Shown here: in pieces, positions 1-7,136 of the stretch
How positions within the stretch are numbered: the stretch's first letter is position 1
How the letters are laid out: the number at the start of each line of letters is the position of its first letter
Origin: a bacterium
Lineage (GTDB): Bacteria > Desulfobacterota > GWC2-55-46
Direction: 5' to 3'
DNA length: 13,555 bases
Assembly (NCBI GenBank): GCA_027310325.1
Contig: DAIDBB010000193.1
Span: 1-13,555 of the forward strand
Position numbers and translations under genes: made by a program
Notes under the pieces: generated by a model
The model's database searches: none
What the model saw: the letters and a program-made list of their open reading frames with translations, nothing else
What the model was told of the DNA's origin: nothing

Positions 1-12
1 CTAGGAGGGTAG

Positions 13-456
13 ATGGACATAAAGGATATAAAGGCCATATACAAATTCCTGAAAGAGACAGACATAGTCGAGTTGGAGCTTGAGGGAGAGGGCGGCAAGT
101 TAAGGCTTAAGAGGGGTGGGCTTGTTGCAGTGGAAGAGCCCCGTCCCGTGGCGGTTCCCGCGTCCCAGAAGGAAGTAAAGAAAGAGGAGCCGGCGGCTGC
201 CCCGGCCGGTAACGTTAAGATCGTCACCTCGCCAATGGTAGGGACGTTCTACAGGTCCCCTTCTCCGGAAGCACCGCCTTTCGTTGAAATGGGCAGTATC
301 GTAAAGAGCGGCCAGACGCTTTGCATCATCGAGGCGATGAAGCTCATGAACGAGGTCGAAAGCGAATTTGGCGGAAAGATCGTATCGATCCTCGTGGAGA
401 ACGGACAGCCCGTTGAGTATGGGGAGCCGCTTTTTCATATCGAGGCCTCGAAGTAA
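13..456 (+). CDS. accB: Biotin carboxyl carrier protein of acetyl-CoA carboxylase
   Basis: This 147-residue protein carries the biotin that shuttles CO2 from biotin carboxylase to the carboxyltransferase in the first step of fatty-acid synthesis, in the cytoplasm. The N-terminal segment (about 1-37) is followed by an Ala/Pro/Glu linker (about 41-66) and a C-terminal biotinyl domain (about 68-145). The biotinylation motif EAMKLMNEVE is present, with Lys110 as the predicted biotin site. The segment SPEAPPFV just after the first strand matches the 'thumb' insertion typical of AccB rather than of lipoyl domains. The length is usual for the family. An AGGAGG site at 3-8, four bases before the ATG, supports the start. 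accC follows with no spacer, as in most bacteria. The promoter and any upstream gene lie outside the window. Confidence 0.97.
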   Translation: MDIKDIKAIYKFLKETDIVELELEGEGGKLRLKRGGLVAVEEPRPVAVPASQKEVKKEEPAAAPAGNVKIVTSPMVGTFYRSPSPEAPPFVEMGSIVKSGQTLCIIEAMKLMNEVESEFGGKIVSILVENGQPVEYGEPLFHIEASK

Positions 457-1791
457 ATGTTCAACAAGATCCTTATAGCCAACAGGGGCGAGATAGCGGT
501 AAGGATAATAAGGGCGTGCAAGGAGCTAGGGATACGGACCCTCGCGGTCTATTCCGAGGCTGACAAGGACGCCCTCCATACCAGGTTCGCCGACGGCGCC
601 ATCTGCATAGGGCCTCCGAAAAGTTCCGAGAGCTACCTTAACATAACTTCCCTTATAAGCGCCATGGAGGTGGCGGATGCCGAGGCTGTGCACCCCGGCT
701 ACGGGTTCCTGGCCGAGAACGCCGAGTTCGCCGAGGCCTGCGAGACGTGCGGCATCAAGTTCATAGGGCCGACGTCCGCGACCATGAGGCTCATGGGAAA
801 TAAGGTACAGGCTAAAAAGACCGCCGAGGAGCTTAAGGTACCGGTGCTGCCGTGGAGCAACCGGGCGCTGAGCGACGAGAAGGACGCGATAGAGGTCTCA
901 AAGAAGATAGGGTTTCCGGTCCTCATAAAGGCCGCAAGCGGCGGAGGCGGGAGGGGCATGAAGCTCGTGCACACGCAGGCGAGCCTCGCCAGCGCCTTTA
1001 ACATGGCCAAGACCGAGGCGCTTTCCGCTTTCGGAGACGCGGAGGTCTTTATCGAGAGATACTGCGAATTGCCCCGTCACATAGAGATACAGGTCGTGGC
1101 CGATCAGCACGGAAACGTCGTTCATCTCGGAGAAAGGGAATGCTCGATCCAGAGAAGGCATCAGAAGATACTCGAGGAATCCCCTTCGCCCCAGGTAGAC
1201 GCGCGCCTCAGACAAAAGATGGGAGAGGCCGCGGTAAGGCTTGTTAAAGGCATCAACTACACCAACGTCGGCACGATAGAGTTTCTGCTCGATAAGGGCA
1301 AAAACTTCCACTTCATGGAGATGAACACGAGGGTGCAGGTGGAGCACCCGGTAACGGAGCTCGTGACCGGGGTCGACCTTGTGAAGGAGCAGATAAGGAT
1401 AGCGGCCGGGCAGAGGCTTACGCTAAAGCAGAAAAATATCGCTCTTACGGGCCACAGCATCGAGTGCAGGATCAACGCCGAAGACCCGAGGACCTTTGTC
1501 CCTTCGCCAGGGAAGATCACGGAGCTTGTCTGGCCGGGAGGGCCGGGCGTGCGGATAGACAGCCACATATATTGCGGCTACAATGTGCCGCCCTACTACG
1601 ACAACCTGCTGGCGAAACTGATCGTCCACGCCGAAACCAGGGCCGAGGCTATCGCCAGGATGACGAGGGCCCTCGAAGAGTTCCATATCGGGGGCATCAA
1701 GACGAATATCCCGCTCCATCTTAGGATCATGAAGGACCATGACTTCATAGCGGGTAAAACCGACATCAATTTCCTCTCAAGGTTCACTTAA
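457..1791 (+). CDS. accC: Biotin carboxylase subunit of acetyl-CoA carboxylase
   Basis: This 444-residue ATP-grasp enzyme carboxylates the biotin on AccB using ATP and bicarbonate. The N-terminal biotin carboxylase domain shows ANRGEIAVRI (8-17) and HPGYGFLAEN (79-88). The ATP-grasp part has Lys116, Lys158, and the glycine-rich loop SGGGGRGMK (161-169). The metal and catalytic residues are also there: Glu275, Glu288, Asn290 and Arg292 in MEMNTRVQVEHP, and Glu296. Arg338 falls at the same number as the catalytic arginine of the E. coli enzyme. Length is standard. The ATG follows the accB stop directly, with no separate strong ribosome binding site, so translation is probably coupled to accB. 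No convincing terminator follows: the small inverted repeat at 1802-1815 lacks a T-run. Confidence 0.98.
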   Translation: MFNKILIANRGEIAVRIIRACKELGIRTLAVYSEADKDALHTRFADGAICIGPPKSSESYLNITSLISAMEVADAEAVHPGYGFLAENAEFAEACETCGIKFIGPTSATMRLMGNKVQAKKTAEELKVPVLPWSNRALSDEKDAIEVSKKIGFPVLIKAASGGGGRGMKLVHTQASLASAFNMAKTEALSAFGDAEVFIERYCELPRHIEIQVVADQHGNVVHLGERECSIQRRHQKILEESPSPQVDARLRQKMGEAAVRLVKGINYTNVGTIEFLLDKGKNFHFMEMNTRVQVEHPVTELVTGVDLVKEQIRIAAGQRLTLKQKNIALTGHSIECRINAEDPRTFVPSPGKITELVWPGGPGVRIDSHIYCGYNVPPYYDNLLAKLIVHAETRAEAIARMTRALEEFHIGGIKTNIPLHLRIMKDHDFIAGKTDINFLSRFT

Positions 1792-1828
1792 AGAACGCCA
1801 CCCCTCATTAAAGGGCTTCCGGCATTGA

Positions 1829-1857
1829 TTTACGAACTGGAAAAAATATATTATAAT
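1829..1857 (+). promoter_or_regulatory. Sigma70-type promoter upstream of the LipM-like gene
   Basis: A perfect TATAAT (1852-1857) lies 17 bases after TTTACG (1829-1834, four of six matches to the -35 consensus). The predicted transcript start is near 1864, giving a leader of about 69 bases before the ATG at 1933. This is the clearest break between accC and the next gene set. It is a pattern match by eye only. Confidence 0.6.
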
Positions 1858-1869
1858 GTTTTAACGGCC

Positions 1870-1897
1870 CTTGGGCAAATGAATGTTCTGACCCAAG
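1870..1897 (+). promoter_or_regulatory. Inverted repeat in the 5' leader of the LipM-like gene
   Basis: CTTGGG (1870-1875) can pair with CCCAAG (1892-1897) across a 16-base loop, directly downstream of the predicted transcript start. The left arm also sits in a smaller palindrome, GCCC-TT-GGGC (1867-1876), and GGGC at 1916-1919 near the ribosome binding site offers a third partner for GCCC. Alternative folds are therefore possible, but no known riboswitch was recognised. There is no T-run, so it is not a terminator. Confidence 0.25.
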
Positions 1898-1932
1898 AAA
1901 ATTCATAAAATCCGTGGGCTTAAGGATTAAAG

Positions 1933-2727
1933 ATGAAATGGAGGCTCATTATAGACCCGGATCTGGACGGCCTCGAGAACATGGCCGTTGACGAGGCCAT
2001 ATCGCGCGTGGTGGACTCAAATGAAGGCGGGGGCCTTGACTGGTCCACGCCGACCTTGAGGCTTTATGGCTGGAAGGAGCCTACGATCTCAATCGGGTAC
2101 ATGCAGGAGGAAGGCAGGTTCATCGGGTCGGGACTTCCTGTAGTAAGGAGGATAACCGGCGGCAGAGCCGTTCTTCACGATATGGAAGTGACCTACTCGG
2201 TAATCACCGGTTCCAGCAATTCGCTTTTTTCTTCGGGTATAGAAGGCGCCTATGCGTTGATAAGCGGATGCATCGTAAACGCCTTGAAGGACGTAGGCGT
2301 AGAGGCCGGGTTTTCCAGGGGAGTCAAGGGCTCAAAGGGCACAGCAAGGGACGCCTGCTTTTATACGCCTTCAAAGCATGAGGTCGTAATAGACGGAAGA
2401 AAACTCGTGGGAAGCTCCCAGAGAAGGTTTAAAAACGCGTTTATTCAGCACGGATCGATCCTTTTTAATATCGACCGGAAGCTCAACTCAGCCGTCTTCG
2501 GCCACGGAGTGATTGAAAGGATGGCGTGGGTCGAGGCCTTCAGGCCGGTCGACAAGGAGACGTTCAGGGCCGCTCTTGTGAGAAGGTTCGCTGAAGGGCT
2601 TGACGCCTTCTTTGAGGAGGGCAGGCTTATGGGCGCTGAAGAAGACGTTAAAAGGGAAGTTCTGGAAGGAAAATACTCGTCGCGTGCCCCGCGGAACGCG
2701 GGCAGGGACGCGGGGGCTTTTGTATAA
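1933..2727 (+). CDS. Lipoate/octanoate protein transferase, LplA-LipM family
   Basis: This 264-residue protein belongs to the biotin/lipoate ligase fold that attaches octanoyl or lipoyl groups to carrier-domain lysines. Visible motifs are RLYGWKEPTISIGY (43-56), the acyl-binding segment RRITGGRAVLH (72-82), DACF (140-143), GRKLVGSSQRR (155-165) with Lys157, and QHGSIL (172-177). The order and wording of these motifs resemble the octanoyltransferase LipM of Bacillus. Cys142 aligns by motif with the LipM catalytic cysteine, which true lipoate ligases do not use. I therefore favour an octanoyltransferase over an ATP-dependent ligase, without proof. The C-terminus after KYSS is unusual, Arg/Ala/Gly-rich, and lacks the typical W-x-x-x ending. 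TAAGGA at 1921-1926 supports the ATG. The stop overlaps the next start by one base (TAATG). Confidence 0.85.
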   Translation: MKWRLIIDPDLDGLENMAVDEAISRVVDSNEGGGLDWSTPTLRLYGWKEPTISIGYMQEEGRFIGSGLPVVRRITGGRAVLHDMEVTYSVITGSSNSLFSSGIEGAYALISGCIVNALKDVGVEAGFSRGVKGSKGTARDACFYTPSKHEVVIDGRKLVGSSQRRFKNAFIQHGSILFNIDRKLNSAVFGHGVIERMAWVEAFRPVDKETFRAALVRRFAEGLDAFFEEGRLMGAEEDVKREVLEGKYSSRAPRNAGRDAGAFV

Positions 2728-4904
2728 TGGCGCTTAAAGAGAAGATACTCGACAAGGCCCAGAAGTTCGTACAGAAGGGCGCTATCGACAAGGCTATAGC
2801 CGAGTACAGGGCCGCGTTCGAACTCGACCCGAAGGACACATCCGTACGCCTCAGGATTGGAGACCTTTATATAAAGGTCGGGAAAAAGGATGCGGCTATA
2901 AAAGAGTATACCGAGGCCGCGAAGGCGCAGAGCCAGCGGGGCTTTTATCTCAAGGCCATAGCCGTATATAAGCAGATACTCAAGCTCGACCCCACAAACC
3001 TTGACGTCCACAGCAAGCTCGCCGAGCTCTACACGAAGCAGAGGCTTATCGCGGATGCGATAAGCGAATACAGCTTTATCGTCACGGTCTTCGAACGGAA
3101 CGGCAAGGTCCAGGAAACGGTCGACCTTCTGAAGAAGATGATCGACATCGACCCCGAAAACATCGGGGTGCGGCTCAAGCTCGCGGAGATCCATCACAGG
3201 CGTTCCTTTAAAAATGACGCCCTTGCCGAATACGCGTGGATATTCGACAGGCTCGTATCGCAGGGCAAGCAGGACAAAGCCGAAAAGATATACCTCGGAC
3301 TCGCGAACGTCTACCGCGACGAGCCGGAAGTGCTCGAGAGGCTTGCGGGCCTTTACATGGCAAGCGGCAACGGGGCAGAGTTTTACAAGTACGCCTCGCG
3401 CCTTTTCGATATCTATAAAAATTCAGGCGATACGGAAAAGGCGCTGGCTACGAGCCGGTCGATCCTTGAGGTCAGGCCTAATGACGCGGCAAGCCTGGCT
3501 TACCTGTCGAAATTCGAAACAAAAGGAAGGGTTACCACCCCGCCGATAACTGCCCCGTCTTTTGAAGAACCGGCCCCTGAACCTGCCCGTGAACCTGTCT
3601 TGAAAGAGGAAGCTCCAAAAGGCGCCAGGGCGCCCGAACCTGAGGTCGTTAAAGAAGAAGAGCCCGAAGAGGGGATAGAGATCGCCCTTGAAGGCTTCGA
3701 GGAAGTCCCCGAAGAAGCCGTCCGGAAGTCTGAAGCGCCTGTCGCGCCTGCCGTCTTAAAAGAAGAGGCCGAAGTCAGAGCAGGCGGCGCGGAGGGGCAA
3801 GGCGGGGAAGAAGAGGTAGACTTTGAGCTTGGCTCGGGCGCCGTGGTAGTTGAACCTGAGGAAGAGACGGTAGAGCCCGTTTCAAAACCGCCTGCCGTTA
3901 CGGAAGGCGCTCAGGCCGAAGAGGAAGATTTTGTCTTAAATGAGGAATACGTCTCTGAAGAGGCCCATCCTGCGGAGGAGGACGCGCCGGTAGAGGCTGC
4001 CAAGGCCCCGGACGTCCTGCAAACGGCCGGCGAAGAAGATGTTATCGCCCAGGCAGAAGAACTTGAAATACTACCCGTTGCCGAAGAGCCGCCGTCCGTT
4101 ATTGAGCATGAAGTTCCGGCTGAAGAAGCGAGGCCCGAAGAATCCCCGGAGCCTGCGATTGAGTCGGAAGAAGTCCAGGAAGACATCTCAAAGGCCATCA
4201 CCGAGCTGATGGAAAAGATCGAGCTGAAGGGGGCAGGACCCGAGGCCGGGGTAATAAAAGAGGCGCCTGAAGAAATAGCGGAAGCTGCTGAAGAAGTCGC
4301 CGAAGAAGGCGAGGAGTATGTCGACCTTTCCGCGGAACTCGGCCTGGAAGAGACCGTTGAAAACATGGCGGAGTCATGGGGCAAAGAGGGATCGAGCGAT
4401 ACTTTCGACGAGTTTAAGAGCGGCATAGGCAAGCAGCTCAATAAGGAAGACTCGGAGACGCACTACAACCTGGGGATAGCTTACATGGAGATGGAACTTT
4501 ACGGCGAGGCCATAAAGGAGTTTAAGATAGCGTTAAAGGACGCCCATCTGGAGTTCGATTGCTACACAAGGCTCGGGCTGTGTTACATGGCCCTGTCATA
4601 TGCCGATGACGCCATCTTGAATTATCTGAAGGGCTTAAGGGTAAAGGGAAGGTCGGACGAGGAACGAATGGGCATGATGTACGAGCTTGCCCTCGCGTAC
4701 GAATCCACCGGCAAGAAGGACCTCGCCCAGCAGCTCTTTAAATCCATTTATGATATCTCCCCCGATTACCGTGAGGTCTCTAAAAAGGTAAAGGCGAACG
4801 CCCCGGCACCCGCCGCTGCTGTGAAGGCGAGACCTTCAGCCGCGGTGAAGGAGAAGCCTTTGATGCCGCTTGACGACGACCTGATAGAGGTTGAGCTCCT
4901 GTGA
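2727..4904 (+). CDS. Two-array tetratricopeptide repeat protein with long acidic linker
   Basis: This 725-residue protein is probably a cytoplasmic scaffold or adaptor: there is no signal peptide or membrane segment. Residues about 1-262 form a series of TPR-like helical repeats, for example KAIAEYRAAFELDPKD and KAIAVYKQILKLDP. Residues about 265-556 are low-complexity, dominated by Glu, Pro, Ala and Val. A second TPR array occupies about 567-690 (ETHYNLGIAYMEMELYGEAI and ELALAYESTGKKDLAQQLF). The end, PLDDDLIEVELL, is acidic and hydrophobic. Large TPR proteins of this pattern are common in Deltaproteobacteria and usually lack a known function. The start overlaps the upstream stop by one base, and the end overlaps the next GTG by four, so it is probably translated in a coupled series. 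No enzymatic domain was seen. Confidence 0.9.
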   Translation: MALKEKILDKAQKFVQKGAIDKAIAEYRAAFELDPKDTSVRLRIGDLYIKVGKKDAAIKEYTEAAKAQSQRGFYLKAIAVYKQILKLDPTNLDVHSKLAELYTKQRLIADAISEYSFIVTVFERNGKVQETVDLLKKMIDIDPENIGVRLKLAEIHHRRSFKNDALAEYAWIFDRLVSQGKQDKAEKIYLGLANVYRDEPEVLERLAGLYMASGNGAEFYKYASRLFDIYKNSGDTEKALATSRSILEVRPNDAASLAYLSKFETKGRVTTPPITAPSFEEPAPEPAREPVLKEEAPKGARAPEPEVVKEEEPEEGIEIALEGFEEVPEEAVRKSEAPVAPAVLKEEAEVRAGGAEGQGGEEEVDFELGSGAVVVEPEEETVEPVSKPPAVTEGAQAEEEDFVLNEEYVSEEAHPAEEDAPVEAAKAPDVLQTAGEEDVIAQAEELEILPVAEEPPSVIEHEVPAEEARPEESPEPAIESEEVQEDISKAITELMEKIELKGAGPEAGVIKEAPEEIAEAAEEVAEEGEEYVDLSAELGLEETVENMAESWGKEGSSDTFDEFKSGIGKQLNKEDSETHYNLGIAYMEMELYGEAIKEFKIALKDAHLEFDCYTRLGLCYMALSYADDAILNYLKGLRVKGRSDEERMGMMYELALAYESTGKKDLAQQLFKSIYDISPDYREVSKKVKANAPAPAAAVKARPSAAVKEKPLMPLDDDLIEVELL

Positions 4905-6433
4905 CCCGCCGGACAATAAAAGCTACTGCAAAGGGCCGCCAGACGGCCCTTTCTTTTTTTAAGGGTTCTTCCTTAAAAGCGTTAAGAGAAGACCCGGCCG
5001 TTATCGCTGTGCATGAGACGGCTGAAGAAGAAGGTACCGAGGTCTATCTGGTGGGAGGGGTCTTGAGGAACATTGCGCTAAATAGACCCCTTGTCCCTGA
5101 TTATGACTTCGTACTTGTTGGAGATGTTCAGCTCTTCACGAGCAGGGTGGCAGGAAGGCTCCGCGGGACGGCCTTCCTCCTTGACAAGGAGACGACGTCA
5201 TACAGGGTCGTAGTAAAATCTTTCGACGCTTCCGCTCCCTTGACCCTGGATTTTTCGCCCGGTAAGGATGGAGACATTGTCCGGGACCTCAAAAAGAGGG
5301 ATTTCACGATAAACGCCATGGCGGTTAGCATATCGGAGCTGTTCGCATCCGATTCTCCGCCCGTCCTCGACCCTTGCAAAGGGGCGGGGGACGCTAAAAA
5401 AAGGCTCCTGAGGGCCGCTTCCAGGAAAGTCTTTAAAGAAGACCCTCTCCGGGTCTTGAGGGCCGTTAGGCTCACCCAGCAGTACGGCCTCGCGATGGAC
5501 GACGAAACCGTAGACCTTATTCGCGAGAGCTCGAGTCTACTCAAAAAGACGTCGGCCGAGAGGGTCCGCGACGAGCTTATCCTTATTTTTTCTCATCCCG
5601 GGACTTCAAAGAGCCTCAGGCTCCTATATGATTATGGGGTAATAAAGACCATACTGCCTGGCCTTGAAGGCTGGGAAAATATCGACGGTTATGACCTGCT
5701 TTCGCACGCCTTGAAGACCGTCGATGAGGCCGAGGCGCTGCTAAAGGACGTCTCAAGGGGTAAGCCTTTGCAGGAGCCGCTTATAGGCCATTTCAAAGGC
5801 TCGGTCGGCTCCCTTAAAAGGTCCGTCTTTTTCAAGATCGCCGCATTCCTCCATGACACAGGAAAACCATACGCGGCCAGGAGGGAGGAGGGAAGGCTCA
5901 GGTTCATAGGGCATGACTTCGAGGGAGGCCGGATGGTAAAAGACGCGCTCAAGGACCTTAAGTTCAGCAGGAAGGTCACGGGCGGCCTTTCAAACCTCGT
6001 TAAGAACCACCACAGGGTCTTTAACTTGGCCGCCCTGAAAGAGAGGTCTTTCCGCGCCAAGGGCCATTTTTTCAGGGCCGCAGAGGGTGAGGGCGGGGAG
6101 TACGGGGGGACAGGGGTAGACCTTATATGTCTTGCGCTGGCGGACGCAAGGGCGACCCGACGGGCAGAGGACCCGGAACTTCTCGACGTGGCCCGGGAGT
6201 TGCTTGAATTCTATTACGGGTCGTACATCAAGAAGAAACCGAGGCCCCTTTTAAGCGGGGACGAGATCATGAAGACCTTCGGGCTATCCGAAGGAAGGCT
6301 CGTGGGGGAGGCAATGGAGAGGGTCTCGGAAGGCGTTGAGAACGGCGTTATAAAGAATAAGAAGGAGGCAATATCATATCTAAAAGAATGGCTTTCCCGA
6401 AAGGCCTCCGGGCCGGATTTTCAAAAGAAATGA
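4901..6433 (+). CDS. CCA-adding enzyme / poly(A) polymerase family protein with HD domain
   Basis: This class II nucleotidyltransferase probably adds or repairs the 3' CCA of tRNA, or adds A only; sequence alone cannot tell these apart. The head domain has YLVGGVLRN (49-57) and the catalytic carboxylates Asp67 and Asp69 in DYDF. RDFTINAMAV (133-142), EDPLRVLRAVR (180-190) and AERVRDEL (219-226) follow. An HD phosphohydrolase-like domain begins near 310, with AAFLHDTGK (His318-Asp319) and GHDFEGG (His338). The usual VRD of the family is LRN here, with Asn57 for Asp. Length (510) fits HD-containing members. The only conventional in-frame starts before the VGG motif are GTG 4901, which overlaps the TPR stop as GTGA, and GTG 5009. 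A strong terminator hairpin at 4930-4960 lies between them, so the N-terminus is uncertain. Confidence 0.85.
   Translation: MTRRTIKATAKGRQTALSFFKGSSLKALREDPAVIAVHETAEEEGTEVYLVGGVLRNIALNRPLVPDYDFVLVGDVQLFTSRVAGRLRGTAFLLDKETTSYRVVVKSFDASAPLTLDFSPGKDGDIVRDLKKRDFTINAMAVSISELFASDSPPVLDPCKGAGDAKKRLLRAASRKVFKEDPLRVLRAVRLTQQYGLAMDDETVDLIRESSSLLKKTSAERVRDELILIFSHPGTSKSLRLLYDYGVIKTILPGLEGWENIDGYDLLSHALKTVDEAEALLKDVSRGKPLQEPLIGHFKGSVGSLKRSVFFKIAAFLHDTGKPYAARREEGRLRFIGHDFEGGRMVKDALKDLKFSRKVTGGLSNLVKNHHRVFNLAALKERSFRAKGHFFRAAEGEGGEYGGTGVDLICLALADARATRRAEDPELLDVARELLEFYYGSYIKKKPRPLLSGDEIMKTFGLSEGRLVGEAMERVSEGVENGVIKNKKEAISYLKEWLSRKASGPDFQKK
4930..4960 (+). terminator. Intrinsic terminator hairpin inside the start of the nucleotidyltransferase ORF
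   Basis: AAAGGGCCG (4930-4938) pairs perfectly with CGGCCCTTT (4944-4952), a nine-base stem with a five-base loop. One C and then seven consecutive T (4954-4960) follow. This is a textbook Rho-independent terminator, 26 bases after the TPR gene stop. It would end the LipM-like/TPR transcript, yet it lies within codons 10-20 of the overlapping downstream reading frame. Confidence 0.8.
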
Positions 6434-6452
6434 CATTTTCGCCAAATTAGCG

Positions 6453-6482
6453 TTGACTTTTTAAGGTCCAAGCGGGTAGATT
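6453..6482 (+). promoter_or_regulatory. Sigma70-type promoter of the cyclophilin gene
   Basis: TTGACT (6453-6458) and TAGATT (6477-6482) are separated by 18 bases. Transcription would start near 6489, after the possible TTG start at 6484 and before the ATG at 6517. This supports the shorter protein. Confidence 0.5.
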
Positions 6483-6503
6483 ATTGTGCGTCGGATATTT
6501 AAA

Positions 6504-6509
6504 GGGAGG
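6504..6509 (+). promoter_or_regulatory. Ribosome binding site that fixes the cyclophilin start
   Basis: GGGAGG at 6504-6509 is seven bases before the ATG at 6517. The alternative in-frame TTG at 6484 has no such site and would add eleven residues ahead of a good signal peptide, so the ATG is preferred. Confidence 0.75.
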
Positions 6510-6516
6510 CAGGACG

Positions 6517-7092
6517 ATGAAACACATCTTAGTTGCCGTATTGTTTGCTCTTGCGTTGACGGTTCCGGTAAATTCAATAGCCAAAGAAGGAGATCAAAAA
6601 GTGGAGGCCCTGAAGAAAGTGACGGCGGTAATAGAGACAAAGTATGGGAATATGGAGATCAAGTTTTTCCCGGAAGCCGCGCCGAACCACGTCGAGAATT
6701 TCATAAAGCTCGCCAAGGCCGGCATCTATGATGGAACGATCTTCCATAGGGTCATCCCCGGGTTCATGATCCAGGGCGGGGACCCCAACACCAAGGGCCC
6801 CAACACGCCATCCTACGGCATGGGCGGCCCCGGCTACACGATAAACGCCGAGTTCAACTCCATCTCCCACAAACGGGGCATCGTCTCGATGGCAAGGGCG
6901 CAGGACCCCGATAGCGCCGGCTCGCAGTTCTTTATAGTAGTCAAGGACTCGGATTTCCTCGACGGTCAATACACCGTATTCGGCGAGGTCGTAAAGGGCA
7001 TGGATGTGGCGGATAAGATCGTTAACCTTCCGCGTGACAGACGCGACCTTCCGAAAGAACGCGTGGAGATGAAGGTAAAGATAATAGAGTGA
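6517..7092 (+). CDS. Exported cyclophilin-type peptidyl-prolyl cis-trans isomerase
   Basis: This 191-residue protein catalyses cis-trans isomerisation of Xaa-Pro bonds, probably in the periplasm. A signal peptide is visible: Lys2-His3, a hydrophobic core (4-18), and a cleavage site after SIA (residue 22). The cyclophilin domain covers about 35-190. Active-site segments are FHRVIPGFMIQGGDP (76-90), with Arg78, Phe83, Met84 and Gln86, and GSQFFI (135-140), with Gln137. The tryptophan of human cyclophilin A (Trp121) is replaced by Phe147 in SDFLDG. A similar replacement is known in bacterial cyclophilins with low cyclosporin affinity. The gene appears monocistronic, with a promoter at 6453-6482 and a 13-bp hairpin after the stop. 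Confidence 0.95.
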   Translation: MKHILVAVLFALALTVPVNSIAKEGDQKVEALKKVTAVIETKYGNMEIKFFPEAAPNHVENFIKLAKAGIYDGTIFHRVIPGFMIQGGDPNTKGPNTPSYGMGGPGYTINAEFNSISHKRGIVSMARAQDPDSAGSQFFIVVKDSDFLDGQYTVFGEVVKGMDVADKIVNLPRDRRDLPKERVEMKVKIIE

Positions 7093-7100
7093 CCTTCCGA

Positions 7101-7136
7101 GATTAGCAGGCTGCAAAACAGCCTGCTAATCTTCCT
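7101..7136. terminator. Shared hairpin between convergent genes
   Basis: GATTAGCAGGCTG (7101-7113) pairs perfectly with CAGCCTGCTAATC (7119-7131) across a five-base loop, giving a 13-bp stem. It begins eight bases after the cyclophilin stop and contains the stop codon (7126-7128) of the - strand cysteine-cluster gene. The T-run on the + side is weak (TTCCTTT), and there is none on the - side. It is probably a bidirectional terminator or an mRNA-end stabiliser. Confidence 0.65.

Noticed and set aside
1808..1818. Repeated 11-mer TTAAAGGGCTT near two promoters (also 8608-8618)
   Set aside because: Several 11-mers are expected to recur by chance in a window this size. The distances to the -35 boxes differ, so a shared operator is not supported.
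2445..3197. 250-codon - strand open frame across the LipM-TPR junction
   Set aside because: It overlaps two well-supported + strand genes and has no recognisable motif or ribosome binding site.
3911..4441. Long - strand open frame (176 codons, Ser/Ala-rich) opposite the TPR gene
   Set aside because: It is the reverse complement of the Glu/Ala/Pro-rich linker. The Ser-rich product is the expected shadow of GAA/GAG codons, and no start site or family match is visible.
6484..6516. TTG start for the cyclophilin
   Set aside because: It lies at or before the predicted transcript start, lacks a ribosome binding site, and would spoil a typical signal peptide beginning at the ATG 6517.
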